Assembly: GCA_938003955.1 (NCBI GenBank)
Contig: CALKXE010000005.1
Coordinates: 1-64,000, forward strand
Source of the DNA: an uncultured Saprospiraceae bacterium
Lineage (GTDB): Bacteria; Bacteroidota; Bacteroidia; Chitinophagales; Saprospiraceae
Direction of reading: 5' to 3'
Length of the DNA: 64,000 nucleotides
Shown in pieces: positions 17,803-26,596 of this stretch. The first letter of the stretch is position 1. Every line of letters starts with the position of its first letter. The translations under genes and the position numbers were made by a program. The notes beneath the pieces are model-generated. The model saw nothing but the letters and a program-made list of their open reading frames with translations. It ran no database searches and was not told the DNA's origin.

Positions 17803-18621
17803 CTAGTATTGTTCTTTATCGTTAGGGAAGTCAACAGATTTTACATCCGTAATGTAGTGTTCTACAGCACCCTTTATTGTGTCAAATAGCTCTAAATATC
17901 TTCTTAAGAACCTTGGATGAAAGTCTTTTGTAATACCCAGTAAATCATGGGATACTAATACTTGACCATCGCAATCTGGTCCTGCACCAATTCCTATTGT
18001 AGGAATATCTATTGTTTCACTAACAAGTTTACCTAGTTTGGCCGGTATTTTTTCTAAAACGACACCAAAACAACCTAGCTCTTGCATCATCTTTGCGTCT
18101 TGAACCAATTTTGCAGCTTCCTCTTCTTCCTTCGCTCGGACTGTGTATGTACCAAACTTATAGATACTCTGTGGAGTAAGTCCAAGGTGCCCCATTACAG
18201 GAATGCCAGCGGATAGTATTCGTTTGATAGAATCTTTAACTTCAGCACCTCCTTCTAATTTTACAGAGTGGGCACCTGATTCTTTCATGATTCTTATTGC
18301 TGATTTGAGAGCCATTTTACTATCTCCTTGATATGTTCCAAATGGAAGATCAACAACAACAAAACATCTGTCTATTGCCCTGATAACAGATTGAGCATGA
18401 TAGATCATTTGATCCAATGTGATTGGAAGGGTAGTCTCATGTCCAGCCATTACATTAGAAGCTGAATCGCCCACTAATATTATATCAATGCCAGCTGCAT
18501 CAAATATCTTGGCCATACTAAAATCATATGCCGTAAGCATTGCAATTTTTTCTCCTCTAGATTTCATTCCCTGGAGAATGTGTGTGGTTACTTTTTTTAT
18601 ATCCTTTTTTGCTACTGACAT
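17803..18621 (-). CDS. panB: 3-methyl-2-oxobutanoate hydroxymethyltransferase
   Basis: A 272-residue PanB, which transfers a hydroxymethyl group from methylene-THF to alpha-ketoisovalerate to give ketopantoate, the first step of pantothenate/CoA synthesis. Motifs: [32 protein letters not shown] (Mg and substrate site), [29 protein letters not shown] and the catalytic Glu region VVLEKIPA. I start at ATG 18621 ([14 protein letters not shown]); the in-frame ATG at 18654 adds 11 residues not typical of the family. First gene of a two-gene unit with mltG. Confidence 0.93.
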   Translation of the reverse strand: MSVAKKDIKKVTTHILQGMKSRGEKIAMLTAYDFSMAKIFDAAGIDIILVGDSASNVMAGHETTLPITLDQMIYHAQSVIRAIDRCFVVVDLPFGTYQGDSKMALKSAIRIMKESGAHSVKLEGGAEVKDSIKRILSAGIPVMGHLGLTPQSIYKFGTYTVRAKEEEEAAKLVQDAKMMQELGCFGVVLEKIPAKLGKLVSETIDIPTIGIGAGPDCDGQVLVSHDLLGITKDFHPRFLRRYLELFDTIKGAVEHYITDVKSVDFPNDKEQY

Positions 18622-18801
18622 ATTACGCTTTCTTAATACAAGTTTAAACTGCAATTTAGGAATCTATTTGTAGATTGTGGTAGTATTTTAGCTATTATAT
18701 ACGATAGCGGGAATGTTAGATATGATTTATCATTAACAAAGTAAATATGTACATCCAAGCATGTAATAATCATTTTATCAATAGAATGATTTGGCTTGTT
18801 T

Positions 18802-19686
18802 ATGATTTTACTTTTATTACAATCTTGTAATTTATCAGAGATTAATATGTATACGAAAATAGACATACAGGGACATAGAGGTTGCCGAGGCTTGATGCCG
18901 GAAAATACCATACCCGCTTTTTTGCATGCTATAGATTTAGGTGTGCATACATTGGAGCTTGATGTAGTAGCTACAAAAGAAGGCGTTGTGATTGTATCTC
19001 ATGAACCATTTTTTAATCATGAAATTGCTTCTGGTCCGAAAGGAGAAGAAATTACAAAGGAGAATGAGAAAAACTACAACATGTATAATATGTCCATTGA
19101 CGAAATTAAGTCTATGGATGTTGGTAAGAAGTTACATCCTAGGTTTCCCCTGCAAAAGAAAATAGGAGTAGTAAAGCCTACATTGGGGGAGATGGTAATA
19201 TCAGTAGAGACTTATGTCGAGACTAATAATTTGACAGGCATCAATTATAATATTGAAATAAAACGCGAACCTCAGAATGATGATGTCTTTCACCCTAAAA
19301 TGCAAATGTTTGCTGATCTGGTTTGTGAAGAATTAAGATCACTAAAAATATTAGAAAGAACAACGGTCCAGTGTTTTGATGTAGAAACATTAAAATATAT
19401 ACATGAAAAGTATGCGGAAATAGATTTGGTTTATCTTGTATTGGATACTAATACATTCAATGAAAATATCAGCAATCTTGGTTTTATACCTGCGGTGTAT
19501 TCCCCTCATTTTAAGTTAGTAACTCCAGAACTTGTCGAGTATGGAAATCTAAAACAAATGAAAATTATACCTTGGACAGTAAATGAGGAAGAAGATATAC
19601 ACGCAATGATAAATCTTAATGTTGACGGTATAATCTCTGACTATCCAGATAAACTTATCGAAATTATTGAATCAAAAGAGATGTAG
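18802..19686 (+). CDS. Glycerophosphodiester phosphodiesterase, probable lipoprotein
   Basis: A 294-residue GDPD-family enzyme hydrolysing glycerophosphodiesters to glycerol-3-phosphate and an alcohol. Catalytic motifs are QGHRGCRGLMPENTIPAF (HR and E), LELDVVATKEGVVIVSHEP (metal-binding E/D and second His) and a C-terminal IIPWTVNEEEDI with INLNVDGIISDYP. The ATG at 18802 gives MILLLLQSCN, a very short lipoprotein-like signal; an upstream TTG at 18796 would add two residues. The signal is shorter than usual, so periplasmic location is likely but not certain. Confidence 0.88.
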   Translation: MILLLLQSCNLSEINMYTKIDIQGHRGCRGLMPENTIPAFLHAIDLGVHTLELDVVATKEGVVIVSHEPFFNHEIASGPKGEEITKENEKNYNMYNMSIDEIKSMDVGKKLHPRFPLQKKIGVVKPTLGEMVISVETYVETNNLTGINYNIEIKREPQNDDVFHPKMQMFADLVCEELRSLKILERTTVQCFDVETLKYIHEKYAEIDLVYLVLDTNTFNENISNLGFIPAVYSPHFKLVTPELVEYGNLKQMKIIPWTVNEEEDIHAMINLNVDGIISDYPDKLIEIIESKEM

Positions 19687-19782
19687 TAGATAACTCTCGA
19701 AATCTATAGCATATATAGGTAACAAGTATTTTAATATCTTGCAATTTTATAAACACCACTATCTAAATTTACCAAATCACAT

Positions 19783-20772
19783 ATGCCTGTACTTGATGCA
19801 TCCGAATATAAGCCTCCACTGTTATTAAGAAATGGACATGCAAATACTATGTACCCTTTTTTGTTTAGAAAGAAAATAGCTCCTTCATTTCAACGAGAGA
19901 GATTTATTACTTCAGATAATGATTTTGTTGATTTAGATTTTTTGAAAAATGATGGAAGTAAACTTGCGATTCTGTGCCATGGATTAGAGGGCAGTAGCGA
20001 AAGCCAATATATGCAATATACTGCGAGTCTTCTGGCAGAGAATGGTTGGGAAGTGATGGTTTTTAACTTTCGATCTTGTAGTGGAGTTATGAATGATACT
20101 ATGCAGATGTATCATTCTGGTTGGACAACAGATCTGCATGAAATTATCACTAAATACGAGGTTAATTATGATCGTATAGCTCTTGTTGGCGTAAGTCTTG
20201 GAGGAAATATGATCTTAAAATATACAACAGATCAGGTCTATGAGGTATCTAATAAAATAAAATCGTTAGTGGCAATATCAGTACCAAGCGACCTGTCAGC
20301 TAGTTCTCAGAAAATTATTTCTCGTCAAAACAAGCTTTACGATATAAGATTTAGAGTAACTCTTAACGATAAGATTAAGAAAAAGTACGAGATGTTTCCC
20401 GACCAAGTCCAGATTTCAAATCTTGATAAAGTTAAGACGCTGTGGGACTTTGATGAATATTTTACTGGGCCATTGAACGGATTTGATGGGGCGGAAGATT
20501 ATTATTCTCAATGTAGCTCTAAGCAGTTTCTGCATCAGGTTACTCTTCCGACCTTGATGATCACAGCACAAGATGACCCTTTCTTAACCCAAGAAAGTAT
20601 GGTTTTTGATATTGCAAAAAAAAATGAAAATCTATTCTTTCTGGCACCAAAGTTTGGCGGTCATGTGGGTTTCACTACTTTTGGGCAAAATTACTATTGG
20701 AATGAATATAAGACACTTCAGTTTATCGATACCCCAGATAGCTTTATTACTCATCATAGGGTTATTAAGTAG
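19783..20772 (+). CDS. YheT-type alpha/beta hydrolase
   Basis: A 329-residue hydrolase of the YheT/EMB8 family: RNGHANTMYPFLFRK near the start, the oxyanion segment AILCHGLEGSSES, the nucleophile elbow GVSLGGNMILKY (Ser in GVSLGG), a catalytic Asp in ITAQDDPFL and a His in FGGHVGFT. Family members are putative esterases with poorly known substrates. Its 3' end overlaps the start of the next gene by 71 bases in a different frame, so translation may be coupled. Confidence 0.88.
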   Translation: MPVLDASEYKPPLLLRNGHANTMYPFLFRKKIAPSFQRERFITSDNDFVDLDFLKNDGSKLAILCHGLEGSSESQYMQYTASLLAENGWEVMVFNFRSCSGVMNDTMQMYHSGWTTDLHEIITKYEVNYDRIALVGVSLGGNMILKYTTDQVYEVSNKIKSLVAISVPSDLSASSQKIISRQNKLYDIRFRVTLNDKIKKKYEMFPDQVQISNLDKVKTLWDFDEYFTGPLNGFDGAEDYYSQCSSKQFLHQVTLPTLMITAQDDPFLTQESMVFDIAKKNENLFFLAPKFGGHVGFTTFGQNYYWNEYKTLQFIDTPDSFITHHRVIK

Positions 20773-21376
20773 TTGCAAACAAGATGTGAAATCAGCATCT
20801 GTCATCACAGAAGTCTATGAGGTAGATGGTGGTGCAAGTGATAATTATGCTAAAGGAAGTCTCAAGTATATGGAACATGAGAATTTCAATAATGGTGTAG
20901 TGACATCAAAAACGATCTACAACGAAGATCAATCTATAAAGGGGAAAGAGGTCTATACTTTCGGAGATAATAAAGAGCTTGCGTCAGGTTCAAAGTTCTA
21001 TGGCCCAGCTGGCGAATTACTTAGTACATACAAGTATACCTATGAGGATACTCTTAAGTCCTACTCACATGCATATGCAGCGGATACGGATGAGTTATTG
21101 CGAATAGAAGGTTTTCAGTATGACAATAAAGGAAACATGGTTAGAAAGACCATCTTCAACGAGCTCAAACAAAAGCAAAAATCATTTATGTTTGGCCATG
21201 ATCAATATGGTAACGAAGTGAAAATGGTGCTAACAGATCAAAATGATGATCTAATATTATCTGAGACCTATGAAATTGTAACGGTTGATGATAAGAAAAG
21301 ATGGATCGAGAAATATGGATATGTCAATGATAATCCTGCACCGGCAACTTTTTATCATAAGAGAAGGGGAGAGTAG
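20702..21376 (+). CDS. Lipoprotein with MORN-like/antitoxin-type repeats, unknown
   Basis: A 224-residue protein whose start at ATG 20702 gives the signal MNIRHFSLSIPQIALLLIIG with the lipobox LLSSC, then a mature domain of repeated beta-hairpin units (TKTIYNEDQSIKGKEVYTFG, KYTYEDTLKSYSHAY, EGFQYDNKGNMVRKTIF) like the YD/MORN-variant repeats in Bacteroidota lipoproteins. The in-frame ATG at 20606 lies deep inside the yheT-like gene and would destroy the signal. Role unknown, probably periplasmic or outer-membrane associated. Confidence 0.7.
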   Translation: MNIRHFSLSIPQIALLLIIGLLSSCKQDVKSASVITEVYEVDGGASDNYAKGSLKYMEHENFNNGVVTSKTIYNEDQSIKGKEVYTFGDNKELASGSKFYGPAGELLSTYKYTYEDTLKSYSHAYAADTDELLRIEGFQYDNKGNMVRKTIFNELKQKQKSFMFGHDQYGNEVKMVLTDQNDDLILSETYEIVTVDDKKRWIEKYGYVNDNPAPATFYHKRRGE

Positions 21377-21799
21377 TACTTAGTTTCTTATTAGTTTTAA
21401 GAAAAAGGGATTTTAGTTTTGGGATATTCAGAAGTAAAGAATAATTAAGGGTTTTCAGAAGTAAGCTGTGTTTTATGAAATTTCACATAATTACAAAATT
21501 TTCTTTTATTAAAAATGTCCTTAGTCAGCATAGTTTTTTAGGATCAAATTTCCGTTATAAACAAATCTATGTTTGAGCTGTAGCCTTTGCGGATGCAAGT
21601 TTAGATATGTTTAGGGAACTTTATTTTAAAAAGCGTTAAGTGCTGGGTAAAGATTTGAATTCTTTGGTAAAGAGTGGCTTGCAAAGCATACGCGCGTAGT
21701 TTCTTTTTCAAGAAAGAAATGAACGCCGGCAGCGGCGAGACTAATTTGAGAGTAAATTACACCGTATTATCTATAAAACATCCTAAAACGGGATAACTA
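21377..21799. other. 423-base non-coding spacer, possible degenerate element
   Basis: No supported gene. It contains two copies of a TTCAGAAGTAA motif (around 21428 and 21455), a short TTTCTT/AAGAAA hairpin near 21700 and a GC-richer patch (AACGCCGGCAGCGGCGAGAC) unlike the surroundings. It separates the lipoprotein gene from the converging sugar-glycerate operon; no convincing terminator was seen. Confidence 0.4.
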
Positions 21800-22282
21800 T
21801 CACCTACCAAAATCATCTTGCAATCGAACAATATCATCTTCATTGGATGGATTATTTGGGTTTTCATGTATCCATATCTCAGCAACAATACCATATTCAT
21901 CAAGACCAATTAGTCTATGGCGTTCGCCCATTGATATTTCTATTCGATCTCCAATGCTATAAGTTGCCATATTGTTTTCAATGTCAGAGGCGCTTTTGAT
22001 GATTCCTACAGTTCCTTCAACTATTTGCCATAGCTCGGATCTACGATGATGGTACTGCCATGAGAGTCTTTGATTTGGAGCTACAATTAATATTTTAGGA
22101 CTAAGTTTCATTTCTACATTCAACTTATTGTTTAATTTGCCCTCGAAAAATTGATTTATAAATTGTTGTTTATGACATTCGTTTAAGACAAAAAATCCAC
22201 CCCATGGTCGATTGAAATCTATACTTTCAAAGGTATAACCTTGTTTAATTAAACTTTTTTCTATTCTTTTAAAAACCTCCAT
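21800..22282 (-). CDS. Cupin of the mannose-6-phosphate isomerase type II family
   Basis: A 160-residue single cupin matching the C-terminal isomerase module of type II phosphomannose isomerase/GDP-mannose pyrophosphorylases. Motifs: RPWGGFFVL at the start, LSWQYHHRRSELWQIVEGTV (metal-binding HH…E), IEISMGERHRLIG (last His), and the tail EDDIVRLQDDFGR. The enzyme class interconverts mannose-6-phosphate and fructose-6-phosphate. It lies last in a minus-strand operon, 26 bases after glycerate kinase and downstream of a GH63 hydrolase, which fits processing of the mannose half of mannosylglycerate. The substrate is inferred from context. Confidence 0.75.
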   Translation of the reverse strand: MEVFKRIEKSLIKQGYTFESIDFNRPWGGFFVLNECHKQQFINQFFEGKLNNKLNVEMKLSPKILIVAPNQRLSWQYHHRRSELWQIVEGTVGIIKSASDIENNMATYSIGDRIEISMGERHRLIGLDEYGIVAEIWIHENPNNPSNEDDIVRLQDDFGR

Positions 22283-22308
22283 TCTTATATTATTCTATGC
22301 CAACATGT

Positions 22309-23421
22309 TTAATTGAGTTCAATTATTGCAATTTCTTTCCCAATAATGTATAGAAAATGTTCTGTTGAAGTCATAGCGTCGTCCAAATCTGTGGCAATAG
22401 AAATGATAGACTTTTGAAAATTAATTTTCACATCTGAGCTATTTATATTTTCTAAAATGCCTCCAATAATCCCACAAGGAGTTTGATATTTATTACAAAT
22501 TTCTACTATGTTACCAACTACCTTTCCTTGGAAGGATGTAAGATCAACCTTTCCTTCTCCAGTTATAACGAAATCTGATTCTTTAATGGCATCTTCTAAA
22601 CGAGTAATATGGGCCAACATTTCAAATCCATTATGAAGATTAGCATTTAACAGTCCTACCAATGATGCACTTACTGCACCTGCGGCGCCCATACCTGATT
22701 GGTCAGAATGATCAATGTTAAGATGAGATTTTAATATGCTAGAATAGTTTTTTAATCCTTCGTCCAAAGAGATAATATCCTGATTATTAGCACCTTTTTG
22801 TGCGGCATATGTAAAAGCAGCTCCATTAGGCCCATGCATTGGATTGGTTACATCGCATAAAACTGTGATCTCAATATTTTCAAAATTGTAAAGACTTTTA
22901 TTTTCAATCTTATAAATCTTTCCAAGGTTACTTCCAATTGGATTTAAAGCTACGCCGTATTTATCAAGAAAATCAAAACCCATTGCTTTGGCAATCCCAA
23001 TTCCAGCATCATTAGTCGAACTCCCTCCAATAAATAAATATATTTTTTTTAATCCTCGATCTAAAGCATCTTTTATCATTAAACCGGTACCTATAGTGGA
23101 AGTTACCATAGGGTTTCTTTCCGCTTTGTCTAATAAAATTAGACCTGATGCACTCGCTAACTCTATGAAAGCTGAATCATTGTTGTAATAATACTTTGCT
23201 TCTATGTTTCTTTTCAATCCGTCGAGCGTCTTAATCTTTATACTTTTGAGTTTGAGAACGGATTTAAGTATGTCAATAGAGCCATCTCCTCCGTCTGCCA
23301 TCGGGTGACTAATAATTTCCAAATTGCTATCAACACTCAATAGCCCTTTCCGAACGGCACTACATACCCTCTCTGCAGATAGAGAACCCTTGAATTTATC
23401 TGGGCACAGTAATATTTTCAT
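22309..23421 (-). CDS. Glycerate kinase (GK-I family)
   Basis: A 370-residue glycerate 2/3-kinase of the GarK/GlxK fold, phosphorylating D-glycerate with ATP. Motifs: MKILLCPDKFKGSLSAERVC at the N-terminus, SHPMADGGDGSIDIL, IGGSSTNDAGIGIAKAMGF, DVTNPMHGPNGAA, GMGAAGAVSASLVGLL and DFVITGEGKVDLTSFQGK. Such kinases yield 2-phosphoglycerate or 3-phosphoglycerate for lower glycolysis. Its position between a symporter, a GH63 hydrolase and a mannose-phosphate-isomerase-type cupin indicates that glycerate is released from a glycoside by this operon. Confidence 0.92.
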   Translation of the reverse strand: MKILLCPDKFKGSLSAERVCSAVRKGLLSVDSNLEIISHPMADGGDGSIDILKSVLKLKSIKIKTLDGLKRNIEAKYYYNNDSAFIELASASGLILLDKAERNPMVTSTIGTGLMIKDALDRGLKKIYLFIGGSSTNDAGIGIAKAMGFDFLDKYGVALNPIGSNLGKIYKIENKSLYNFENIEITVLCDVTNPMHGPNGAAFTYAAQKGANNQDIISLDEGLKNYSSILKSHLNIDHSDQSGMGAAGAVSASLVGLLNANLHNGFEMLAHITRLEDAIKESDFVITGEGKVDLTSFQGKVVGNIVEICNKYQTPCGIIGGILENINSSDVKINFQKSIISIATDLDDAMTSTEHFLYIIGKEIAIIELN

Positions 23422-23521
23422 GTTTTATAATTGTTATTTAGCCTAGACCTTGCCGCTCCAAACAAATACATTGTGTTACTTTATTGATTTCTAGTTATTT
23501 ACTCCTTTTTCTTTACCTTTA

Positions 23522-25162
23522 TTATGATAAAATATTAGGGAGGTATGCGCACAGAACCAATATTAAAACAAAAAATCCAAATAGAATATAGCTTTCTTTG
23601 CAAAGGAAATCTGCTAAAGTGAATTTAGGTCTCTCTAGTTTAGTTTCATCTTTTTGCTCTTCAGGAACAAAATAACTGACTATATATGCAATAATAACAG
23701 CAAAGAAGAATCCTGTAAAGTTTAGCCAAATCCAGAATACCGAAACCCCTGGATCAAATCCAATAATTTCCTGCATGGTTTTGGAAAATACGAGATTGAA
23801 TAGTACTGACAAAATAATACCAATTTTCATTCCCATAGAACTAATTTTCCTAGAAAATATAGCTAAAACAAAAGTTGCTAAAACAGGGCCGTAAAAAACA
23901 GAACCGATGGCGTTAATGATCTCAATCACAGGATTATTGCTTCCTCCAAATAGAAAAGCTGCACCAATACAAATCACACCCCAAAAGACAACCATGTATC
24001 TTGAATATTGGATGTAGTTTCCGTCATTAACCATTCCTTGTCTTTTTAATATATCTTCTACAGTAACTGCAGAAAGTGAATTGATGGTGGAGCTAAGCGA
24101 AGACATTGCTGCTGACATTATCCCAACCATCAATAAACCTATCAAGCCGTGAGGGAGGTAATTCAATATAAAAACTGGCATCATTAAATCGGCTTTTATA
24201 CCACTTTTTGCAAATTCTTCTGGAAAGTGCTTTGCTGTTAAATTTTGCATATCAGTTAGAAATTCTGGAGTACTCATTACTAATTCTCCAATAATTAAAC
24301 CCATTAAGCAATATATCAATACAACAGGAAATCGTAAAAGCCCATTAGCCAGAAGAAGTTTTTTTATAGTGCCTTCATTTTTTGCAGACAACATCCTTTG
24401 AGCCTGTGTTTGATCACAACCGTAATACGAGATATAAAGAAAAAGTCCACCAATGATCATTGGAAAAAGACCATACTCTTCACCTTCCCCAATTCCCCAG
24501 TTAAAATCAATTACTTGCAGACGACTTGGATCAAATGATATTGTTTCCACTGTTTGAGACAAGTTTGTCCAACCATAAATAAGACAAACAATTAGTCCGA
24601 TAAAAAGAATAATCATTTGAATTGCATCTCCCCAAACAACGGCCTTCATTCCTCCTTGCCAAGAATAGATTATCGTAATTACACTGATTATTAAGATTGT
24701 AATACTAAAATCTAAATTTAGAACGGCCTGTAGTATGAATGCAATCGCATAAACCATTACTCCAGTACTTAAGGCTCTGTTTATTTGAAAAACTATGCTG
24801 AGTATCATCCGAGTAGAATAGTCGAAGCGTCTTTCTGCGTATTCATATATACTTACTATACCGGCTCGAAACAAGGGCGGAATTACCACAAGCATTATAA
24901 ATATCATAGCAATAGGAACGGCCATTTCAAAAGTCAGCCATTTTAAGCCACCACCCATTTTTAAGCCAACAAATGCAGGTGCAGATATAAAGCTAATGGC
25001 TGAAAGCTGAGTTGCCATAGTTGATAAGCTCAATGGAAACCAACCTAATGAATTACCACCTAAAAAATAATCTTTCGATGTTTCGTTCTTCTTGAAAAGG
25101 AAGCCCAATAAAATGAAACCGATTAGGTAGGTTAATATTATGATGTAATCTAAAATATTCAT
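23522..25162 (-). CDS. Sodium:solute symporter (SSS family)
   Basis: A 546-residue inner-membrane transporter with about 13-14 helices and the SSS pattern: an N-terminal DYFLGGNSLGWFPLSLSTMA motif, PAFVG, GGMKAVVWGDAIQ, and SAAMSSLSSTINSLSAVTVEDI in the sodium-binding helix. Bacteroidota members next to carbohydrate genes import sugars or organic acids with sodium. Here it probably takes up the glycerate glycoside or one of its products from the periplasm. The GH63 gene lies 55 bases upstream, the kinase 100 bases downstream, all on the minus strand. Confidence 0.88.
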   Translation of the reverse strand: MNILDYIIILTYLIGFILLGFLFKKNETSKDYFLGGNSLGWFPLSLSTMATQLSAISFISAPAFVGLKMGGGLKWLTFEMAVPIAMIFIMLVVIPPLFRAGIVSIYEYAERRFDYSTRMILSIVFQINRALSTGVMVYAIAFILQAVLNLDFSITILIISVITIIYSWQGGMKAVVWGDAIQMIILFIGLIVCLIYGWTNLSQTVETISFDPSRLQVIDFNWGIGEGEEYGLFPMIIGGLFLYISYYGCDQTQAQRMLSAKNEGTIKKLLLANGLLRFPVVLIYCLMGLIIGELVMSTPEFLTDMQNLTAKHFPEEFAKSGIKADLMMPVFILNYLPHGLIGLLMVGIMSAAMSSLSSTINSLSAVTVEDILKRQGMVNDGNYIQYSRYMVVFWGVICIGAAFLFGGSNNPVIEIINAIGSVFYGPVLATFVLAIFSRKISSMGMKIGIILSVLFNLVFSKTMQEIIGFDPGVSVFWIWLNFTGFFFAVIIAYIVSYFVPEEQKDETKLERPKFTLADFLCKESYILFGFFVLILVLCAYLPNILS

Positions 25163-25217
25163 AGGTTATATTTATATGTACTTGAAAGCTTATCTATAGT
25201 TTGAATCTATCATTTTT

Positions 25218-26516
25218 TTATTGGTTTAAATGTATATAGCTTGAAGCTGTCCATGAGAAATTATCACCACCATAACCTTTACTTAGTGTATCAACTACTT
25301 TCTTTTGAGATTCAAAGTATTCGTAAAAACCAAGTTTATGGATGAGTGTATTGAGATCTGATTTTACAATATCCGCTGTGTTTTCATAACCATATTTAAT
25401 TAGCCCATTATAGATCATCCAGTTCATTTGTGGCCAAATTGGACCTCTCCAATATCGCTTCGAATCAAATAATGGACTATCGACATCAAAACTAGGGCAG
25501 AGATAGAAATCTCTATTCGATAAATCTTGAAGATATGCATTTAGTTTTGCTGCCTTTTTAGCATCTGGGATTTGAGCAAATAAAGGTGTAAGTCCTCCTA
25601 TCTCTCGATAATTCATCTGTTTTTTATGTCTGAGGTCATATCCAACATATGTGCCTAAGTCCTCATTCCAGAATTTTTTATCATAATTAGATTTACTCAA
25701 ATTTTGCCACTCTTTTACTTCTGCTGCATCTAGATTGAGATCGTTAGCTATCTCGATAAGACTCTCATTCGATTTTATAAGAATAGCATTCATCATTGTG
25801 TCTTGCACTAAAAATGGACTTTCTTCGGCTATTTGCTTGCCATCATAATTGTATTTTTTACCTAATTCTAATAAGTATACATATCTATCATATTTGTCTT
25901 GAGTTGGTCTTTCATCCACATTGGCTAATGATGTGTCTCTTCTATTATATTTTGGAATAGAGCCTGGGGATATGTCTATCTTACTCATTGAATCGTCCCA
26001 AAGTGGAGAATTGTCTCTTCCTGATTCCCATGGGTGATAGATGAAAATGATGCCCTCTTGATGCGGATCTCTATAGTTGTAAAGAAAACGATGGTAATTA
26101 ACTACTTTTGGGTAAATTCTTTTTACAAAATCTTTTACCTCCTCATTACCCCAATTATTTTTGAGTATATCTCTAAGAATGAATCCGAATACACCAGGTT
26201 GTGTAATGCCAGAAGATTTTGGATGTAGTGGGGCACCGCTATTTACCTGACTATTCCAAAAATCAAAGTTTGGGAAATAGGTTTTCTCTTTTTCACTATG
26301 GAACAGGATATGTGGTATCATCCCGTTTGCCCATTGGCCAGAGAACATTTTGTCAATTTCTGTCATGGCCATATTGATATCATAAGTAGATGTGCCAAGT
26401 GCTACAAATCCTGAATCCCACATCCATTGAAATGGATAAAGTTTAGAACTAGGGACGGTAAATCCATTCCTCCAATTGTTTTGAATTATCTTTTTGGCTT
26501 TTTCTATGTCTCTCAA
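25218..26516 (-). CDS. GH63-type hydrolase, probable mannosylglycerate/glucosylglycerate hydrolase
   Basis: A 432-residue (alpha/alpha)6-barrel glycosidase without signal peptide, so cytoplasmic. Substrate-site features: the N-terminal YPFQWMWDSGFVALG, SGITQPGVFGF, the HPWESGRDNSPLWD motif holding the probable general acid Asp168, YWRGPIWPQMNWMIY, and the C-terminal FYEYFES (probable general base Glu399) with GGDNFSWTA. The short length and HPWESG-DNSP-WD motif match GH63 mannosylglycerate/glucosylglycerate hydrolases more than trehalases or glucosidase I. The neighbours are glycerate kinase and a mannose-6-phosphate-isomerase-type cupin, which fits release of glycerate and mannose. The substrate assignment is inference from family and context. 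Confidence 0.8.
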   Translation of the reverse strand: MRDIEKAKKIIQNNWRNGFTVPSSKLYPFQWMWDSGFVALGTSTYDINMAMTEIDKMFSGQWANGMIPHILFHSEKEKTYFPNFDFWNSQVNSGAPLHPKSSGITQPGVFGFILRDILKNNWGNEEVKDFVKRIYPKVVNYHRFLYNYRDPHQEGIIFIYHPWESGRDNSPLWDDSMSKIDISPGSIPKYNRRDTSLANVDERPTQDKYDRYVYLLELGKKYNYDGKQIAEESPFLVQDTMMNAILIKSNESLIEIANDLNLDAAEVKEWQNLSKSNYDKKFWNEDLGTYVGYDLRHKKQMNYREIGGLTPLFAQIPDAKKAAKLNAYLQDLSNRDFYLCPSFDVDSPLFDSKRYWRGPIWPQMNWMIYNGLIKYGYENTADIVKSDLNTLIHKLGFYEYFESQKKVVDTLSKGYGGDNFSWTASSYIHLNQ

Positions 26517-26543
26517 CGTAAAATGATTTTCATGAAAATAAAA

Positions 26544-26572
26544 TAAAGGAGAGCGAAATTTACTCTCCTTTA
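26544..26572 (-). terminator. Hairpin between the receptor gene and the hydrolase gene
   Basis: A 10-bp perfect inverted repeat TAAAGGAGAG / CTCTCCTTTA with a 9-base loop. On the minus strand it is followed by TTTTATTTTC. It lies 24 bases after the receptor stop codon and before the GH63 gene, so it may end or attenuate the receptor transcript and lower expression of the cytoplasmic enzymes relative to the receptor. Confidence 0.7.
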
Positions 26573-26596
26573 ATGAAATAATGAAAAAACTACTAA

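Noticed and set aside
21377-21799. Possible ribosomal-RNA fragment (AACGCCGGCAGCGGCGAGAC patch)
   Set aside because: Only a few bases recall the 16S start; the surroundings do not continue the gene, so no rRNA is present.
25218-26516. GH37 trehalase assignment for the hydrolase
   Set aside because: The protein is shorter than trehalases, has the HPWESG-DNSP-WD motif of the mannosylglycerate group and adjoins glycerate kinase; trehalase would not need glycerate metabolism.
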